Source of the DNA: Actinomycetes bacterium
Lineage (GTDB): Bacteria; Actinomycetota; Acidimicrobiia; Acidimicrobiales; Palsa-688
DNA length: 9,296 nucleotides
Assembly (NCBI GenBank): GCA_021798075.1
Contig: JAJZYO010000057.1
Coordinates: 1 to 9,296 of the forward strand
Direction of reading: 5' to 3'
Below the pieces are notes generated by a model. It did not search any database, was not told the DNA's origin, and worked only from the letters and a program-made list of their open reading frames with translations. Made by a program: the position numbers and the translations under genes. Shown here one piece after another: positions 6,315 to 9,296 of this stretch; the first letter of the stretch is position 1, and every line of letters starts with the position of its first letter.

Positions 6315-6344
6315 TAGGCTAGCCAATAAGGATCAAGAAGGAGG
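6315..6344 (+). promoter_or_regulatory. Putative -10 box and strong ribosome site before the MFS gene
   Basis: TAGGCT (6315-6320) fits TANNNT and predicts a start near 6327. A strong ribosome site, AAGAAGGAGG (6335-6344), follows. It is 38 nt from the GTG at 6383 but 8 nt from an in-frame CTG at 6353. A second site, AAGGAG (6375-6380), is only 2 nt from the GTG, closer than usual. The true start is therefore uncertain. Confidence 0.4.
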
Positions 6345-6382
6345 GCTGGACGCTGCCTGACGGGCCACTGGCGCAAGGAGAG

Positions 6383-8302
6383 GTGCCGCACGGTTCAAAT
6401 GGAGCTGGTGCCGGCGCGGACGGCCACAGTACCTTCACCCCCGTCACCTCTACCGGCAGTGCCTCCACGCGCAGTGCCTCCACGCGCAGTGCCGGGCCGA
6501 GCGGGGAGCTCGATTGGCGAGCCTCGCGTCCGCGCTACAAGTGGGTCTGCCTCGCTAATACGACTTTCGGGGTCGTGATGGCGACGATCGACTCCTCGAT
6601 CATGTTGATAGCACTGCCCGACGTGTTCAAGGGTATCCACTTGGACCCCTTGCTGCCCGGCAACAGCTTTTACCTGCTCTGGATGATCCTGTCGTTTATG
6701 GTCGTGAGCAGCGTCCTCGTGGTCTCGCTCGGGCGCCTCGGGGATATGTTCGGCCGGGTCAAGATGTACAACCTGGGCTTCGCCATTTATACCCTCTTTT
6801 CGCTCGTGCTCACGGTTGACTGGATGGGCGGTCAGGCAGGGGCGATGTACCTTGTGATCGGTCGCATTTTCCAAGGTGTGGGTGCAGCTTTCCTGATGGC
6901 GAACTCGGCCGCCATCCTGACTGACGCGTTCCCCGAGAACCAGCGCGGTCTCGCTCTTGGCATAAACAACGTCGCCGGGATCAGCGGCTCCTTTATTGGC
7001 CTCGTGCTTGGCGGGATCCTTGGCCCGATCGACTGGCGGCTCATCTTCTTGGTGTCCGTACCCTTTGGTCTCGCCGGCACCCTCTGGGCGTATTTCAAGC
7101 TGGAGGAGGTACCCGGTAGCCGTCGGGCCTCGCCTGTCGACTGGCCTGGCAACCTCGCCTTCGCCCTCGGGCTTGTCCTCGTCATGGTTGGGATCACCTA
7201 CGGCATCCAGCCTTATGGCGGTCACTCCATGGGATGGACGAGCCCCAAGGTCTTGGCCGAGCTAGCTATCGGGATTGGTTTCCTCGGCGCGTTTGGCTTC
7301 ATCGAGAGGCGAAGCGCGGCACCGATGTTCCGCCTGCCGCTGTTCCGCATAAGGGCTTTCACCTTCGGGGTCCTCTCGTCGTTCCTGGCAGCAGTCGCCC
7401 GCGGCGGCCTCATGTTCATGATGATCATCTGGCTCCAGGGCATCTGGCTCCCCGACCACGGCTACAGCTTTGGCAATACGCCTCTTTGGGCGGGGATCTA
7501 CATGCTGCCCCTGACGGGTGGTTTCCTCCTCGCTGGGCCCATCTCGGGGATCTTGTCTGACCGCTTCGGCTCCCGTCCCTTCGCGACGGGTGGGATGCTT
7601 CTCGCTGCGGGGACGTTCATCGTGTTCGAGTTCCTCCCGATCAACTTTTCTTACTGGCAGTTCGCGCTCCTGTTGCTCGCCAACGGCCTGGCGATGGGGG
7701 CCTTCGCCAGTCCCAACCGGGCCGGTGTAATGAACAGCCTTCCCAGGGAGCACCGGGGCGCGGGGGCGGGCATGAACGTCACCTTTCAAAACTCGGCCCA
7801 GGTCCTCTCGATAGGGATCTTCTTCACCTTGGTCATCATCGGCCTGTCTGGGTCTTTGCCCACCTCCCTCTACCATGGCCTCGCGGCCCACGGCGTACCC
7901 CGACCCGAGGCAGCTCAGGTCGCCCACCTCCCACCCGTTTCTACCCTGTTCGCCGCCTTTTTGGGCTATAGCCCTCTCGCGCATCTCCTGCCGGCCTCGG
8001 TCCTGCACCACATGACCCAAGCGCAGCTCTCCCAGGTGACCGGCAGGCGCTTCTTCCCGAGCCTGATCGCGTCGCCCTTCGGTTCCGGCCTGCATACTGC
8101 TTTCGACTTCGCCGCTGCCGGTTGCCTAGTGGCAGCCCTCGCCTCCTGGGCCAGGGGTAAGCGCTACGTCTTCACGGAGATGGAAGCGGCGCGGGCTCCC
8201 TCGGCGCGCTCGCCCGCCAAGGTCCCCGCGAGGGCCGCTGGCGAGGTCGGCGTGCCCGCCTCGGGCGGAGGCGCGGAGCCCGGGCCCTCAGGCCGGCCAT
8301 GA
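6383..8302 (+). CDS. MFS drug-exporter-like transporter (DHA2/EmrB-QacA type, about 14 helices)
   Basis: Predicted inner-membrane proton-driven exporter of 639 aa; substrate unknown. The first 50 residues are hydrophilic and Ser/Thr/Gly-rich. Helix 1 (about 54-80) carries MATIDSSIMLIALPD, the DHA2-type D1 motif with Asp70. Motif A, GRLGDMFGR, is at 117-125 after helix 2. A motif C-like glycine-rich helix, GISGSFIGLVLGGILG, is at 199-214, and a second motif A-like SGILSDRFG is at 388-396. Hydrophobic stretches continue to about 590, consistent with 14 segments, with a long extracytoplasmic loop at about 490-565 and a Pro/Ala-rich cytoplasmic tail (600-639). The GTG at 6383 is used here, but an in-frame CTG at 6353 has much better ribosome-site spacing and would add ten residues. 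It is probably transcribed alone from a promoter carrying a dyad. An antibiotic or metabolite export role is family inference only. Confidence 0.85.
   Translation: MPHGSNGAGAGADGHSTFTPVTSTGSASTRSASTRSAGPSGELDWRASRPRYKWVCLANTTFGVVMATIDSSIMLIALPDVFKGIHLDPLLPGNSFYLLWMILSFMVVSSVLVVSLGRLGDMFGRVKMYNLGFAIYTLFSLVLTVDWMGGQAGAMYLVIGRIFQGVGAAFLMANSAAILTDAFPENQRGLALGINNVAGISGSFIGLVLGGILGPIDWRLIFLVSVPFGLAGTLWAYFKLEEVPGSRRASPVDWPGNLAFALGLVLVMVGITYGIQPYGGHSMGWTSPKVLAELAIGIGFLGAFGFIERRSAAPMFRLPLFRIRAFTFGVLSSFLAAVARGGLMFMMIIWLQGIWLPDHGYSFGNTPLWAGIYMLPLTGGFLLAGPISGILSDRFGSRPFATGGMLLAAGTFIVFEFLPINFSYWQFALLLLANGLAMGAFASPNRAGVMNSLPREHRGAGAGMNVTFQNSAQVLSIGIFFTLVIIGLSGSLPTSLYHGLAAHGVPRPEAAQVAHLPPVSTLFAAFLGYSPLAHLLPASVLHHMTQAQLSQVTGRRFFPSLIASPFGSGLHTAFDFAAAGCLVAALASWARGKRYVFTEMEAARAPSARSPAKVPARAAGEVGVPASGGGAEPGPSGRP
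6456..6493 (+). repeat. 15-bp tandem repeat at the MFS N-terminus
   Basis: GCAGTGCCTCCACGC occurs twice exactly (6456-6470, 6471-6485), plus 8 bp of a third copy (6486-6493). It encodes SASTR units in the hydrophilic Ser/Thr-rich N-terminal tail, before the first membrane helix. Slippage-prone, probably variable in copy number and tolerated because it lies in a disordered tail. Confidence 0.75.
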
Positions 8303-8314
8303 GGCAAAGGGCCC
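8282..8314 (+). terminator. GC-rich hairpin across the MFS stop codon, possible terminator
   Basis: GGGCCC at 8282-8287 can pair with GGGCCC at 8309-8314. Alternatively CCTCA (8286-8290) pairs with TGAGG (8300-8304) around the self-complementary GGCCGGCC (8291-8298). The stop codon TGA (8300-8302) is inside the structure. There is no T-run after it, so termination would be of the T-less kind proposed for actinobacteria. It lies just before the gltB promoter candidate, a sensible place for a terminator. Confidence 0.35.
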
Positions 8315-8317
8315 AGC

Positions 8318-8323
8318 TATAGT
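8318..8323 (+). promoter_or_regulatory. Putative -10 box for gltB
   Basis: TATAGT differs from TATAAT by one base and lies 76 bp before the gltB ATG, predicting a start near 8330 and a leader of about 70 nt. No clear -35 box is visible 16-18 bp upstream, where the sequence is the GC-rich hairpin at the end of the MFS gene. Confidence 0.45.
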
Positions 8324-8354
8324 GGTGAGGAGGTAACGGGCCAGCGTCGTCCCG

Positions 8355-8393
8355 GACTGCATCGGTTGGTTCTTTGACCCGGAAGGGGCAGTC
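8355..8393 (+). promoter_or_regulatory. Possible stem in the gltB leader
   Basis: GACTGC (8355-8360) and GCAGTC (8388-8393) are perfect complements 27 nt apart, with a small inner pairing GGTT/GACC. The purine-rich GGAAGGGG (8381-8388), the best ribosome site candidate for gltB, overlaps the 3' side of this structure. The leader does not match a riboswitch class I can recall, including the glutamine (glnA) type. Confidence 0.25.
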
Positions 8394-8399
8394 GAGACG

Positions 8400-9296
8400 A
8401 TGGGTAGTGCAACTCTTTACCGGCCGGAGATGGAACATGATGCCTGTGGTGTCGCGTTTGTCGCGGACTTAGGTGGGCGCCCGAGCCATCGGCTGGTCCA
8501 GATGGGCCTCGAAAGCCTCTGTCACCTTGAACACCGTGGGGCGAAGGGGGCCGACCCGACGACCGGAGACGGCGCCGGTGTACTGGTGCAGGTCCCGGAC
8601 CGCTATTTCCGTGAGGCGCTTGGCCTTACGCTGCCCCCGAGGGGCTCCTACGCGACGGGGATCGCCTTCGTGTCGGCGGGCGCGGCACCCTTTGATGTGG
8701 CCCTCCGTCGTTTCGATGCCATAGCAGCGGAAGAGGGCTTGGACGTCCTTTCCTGGCGCGAGGTGCCTGTCGATCGTGGCGTCCCCGGGCCCGGTGCCAG
8801 GGAGGCCATGCCGGCTTTTTACCAAGTTTTCGTCGCGGGCCGGCGTGGCGAAACCGGACTTGCCCTGGAGAGGCTCGCCTTCGTCGCGCGAAAGCGCGCC
8901 GAGCACGAAGTGGAGGGCCTCTACTTCGCGTCGCTCTCTGGGCGGACGGTCGTCTATAAGGGCATGCTGACTACGCCTCAGCTTCCTTTGTTCTACCCGG
9001 AGTTCTCTGACCCCCGTTTCGAGTCGGGTCTCGTGGTCGCGCACGCTCGGTTCTCGACCAATACCTTCCCCTCGTGGCCGCTCGCGCACCCCTATCGCTA
9101 CGTGGCCCACAATGGCGAGTTCAACACCGTAAGAGGCAATCGCAACTGGATGAGGGCGCGCGAGGCCATGCTTGCTTCGCCGCATTTCTCCGGGGACCTT
9201 TCCCGGATCTGCCCTGTCATCACCCCCGGCGGTAGCGACTCCATGAGCTTCGACGAGGTGCTCGAGCTGCTGCACCTCGGCGGCAGGTCGCTTCCT
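8400..9296 (+). CDS. gltB: Glutamate synthase large subunit (GltB), 5' part, cut by the window end
   Basis: The first 299 residues of an enzyme usually near 1500 aa that makes two glutamates from glutamine and 2-oxoglutarate, the second step of the GS-GOGAT ammonia assimilation route. The visible part is the class II glutamine amidotransferase domain. Cys16 in HDACGVAFVA should become the N-terminal nucleophile after removal of a 15-residue propeptide. DPTTGDGAG (52-60), AHARFSTNTFPSWPLAHPYR (214-233), HNGEFNT (237-243) and GGSDS (277-281) are the conserved substrate-binding stretches. The ATG at 8400 is the first usable start: upstream the frame reaches a stop at 8334 with no ATG, GTG or TTG. 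The ribosome site GGAAGGGG is 11 nt away, slightly far. The frame stays open to the last base. The central FMN and Fe-S domains, and any gltD, lie outside the window. Confidence 0.95.
   Translation, partial: MGSATLYRPEMEHDACGVAFVADLGGRPSHRLVQMGLESLCHLEHRGAKGADPTTGDGAGVLVQVPDRYFREALGLTLPPRGSYATGIAFVSAGAAPFDVALRRFDAIAAEEGLDVLSWREVPVDRGVPGPGAREAMPAFYQVFVAGRRGETGLALERLAFVARKRAEHEVEGLYFASLSGRTVVYKGMLTTPQLPLFYPEFSDPRFESGLVVAHARFSTNTFPSWPLAHPYRYVAHNGEFNTVRGNRNWMRAREAMLASPHFSGDLSRICPVITPGGSDSMSFDEVLELLHLGGRSLP

Noticed and set aside
6395..8095. Two long minus-strand frames (6395-7225 and 7262-8095) opposite the MFS gene
   Set aside because: Both are antisense to a clear membrane transporter; they are highly charged, low in hydrophobic core, and without recognisable motifs.
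8322..8336. Mini-frame GTG-GTG-AGG-AGG-TAA with a ribosome-site-like core
   Set aside because: Four codons, located before the predicted transcription start; the AGGAGGT has no usable start codon downstream.
8469..9275. Minus-strand frame of 268 codons at the right end
   Set aside because: It is antisense to gltB, whose amidotransferase motifs run continuously through the same stretch.

Overview
This is a GC-rich window with tightly packed genes and no mobile element, CRISPR array, tRNA or rRNA. The gene content points to an actinobacterium. There is a mycothiol ligase (mshC), a coenzyme F420:NADP oxidoreductase (npdG), a thrS-HIT pair in the same order as in mycobacteria, and a MurA whose catalytic cysteine is replaced by aspartate. 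Placement in or near Acidimicrobiia is a guess from gene style and is not proven.

Layout. On the minus strand, a short thioredoxin-fold gene (1795-1424) is followed by murA (1327-29). Everything else is on the plus strand. npdG (1852-2505) starts 56 bp from the thioredoxin-like gene, in divergent orientation, and is followed after 19 bp by mshC (2525-3700). thrS (3746-5716) follows 45 bp later and appears to have its own leaderless promoter. The Ap4A-phosphorylase-type HIT gene (5713-6288) overlaps the thrS stop codon. After a 94-bp gap with a clear inverted-repeat operator candidate comes a large MFS exporter of the 14-helix type (6383-8302). A 97-bp leader with a good -10 box then precedes gltB, the large subunit of glutamate synthase, which starts at 8400 and runs off the window end.

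How the genes fit together. npdG, mshC and the thioredoxin-like protein all concern cofactor or thiol redox: F420/NADPH exchange, mycothiol synthesis and a CxxC protein. ThrRS, like other aminoacyl-tRNA synthetases, can make Ap4A, and the HIT protein next to it is the enzyme type that breaks Ap4A down. murA and gltB are housekeeping genes for peptidoglycan and nitrogen assimilation.

I did not find a new multi-gene system. The items most worth a second look are a perfect 14-bp inverted repeat with a 6-nt loop inside thrS, the MurA Cys-to-Asp change, the symmetric repeat that carries both ribosome binding sites in the 1796-1851 divergent gap, and the dyads in front of the MFS gene and murA.
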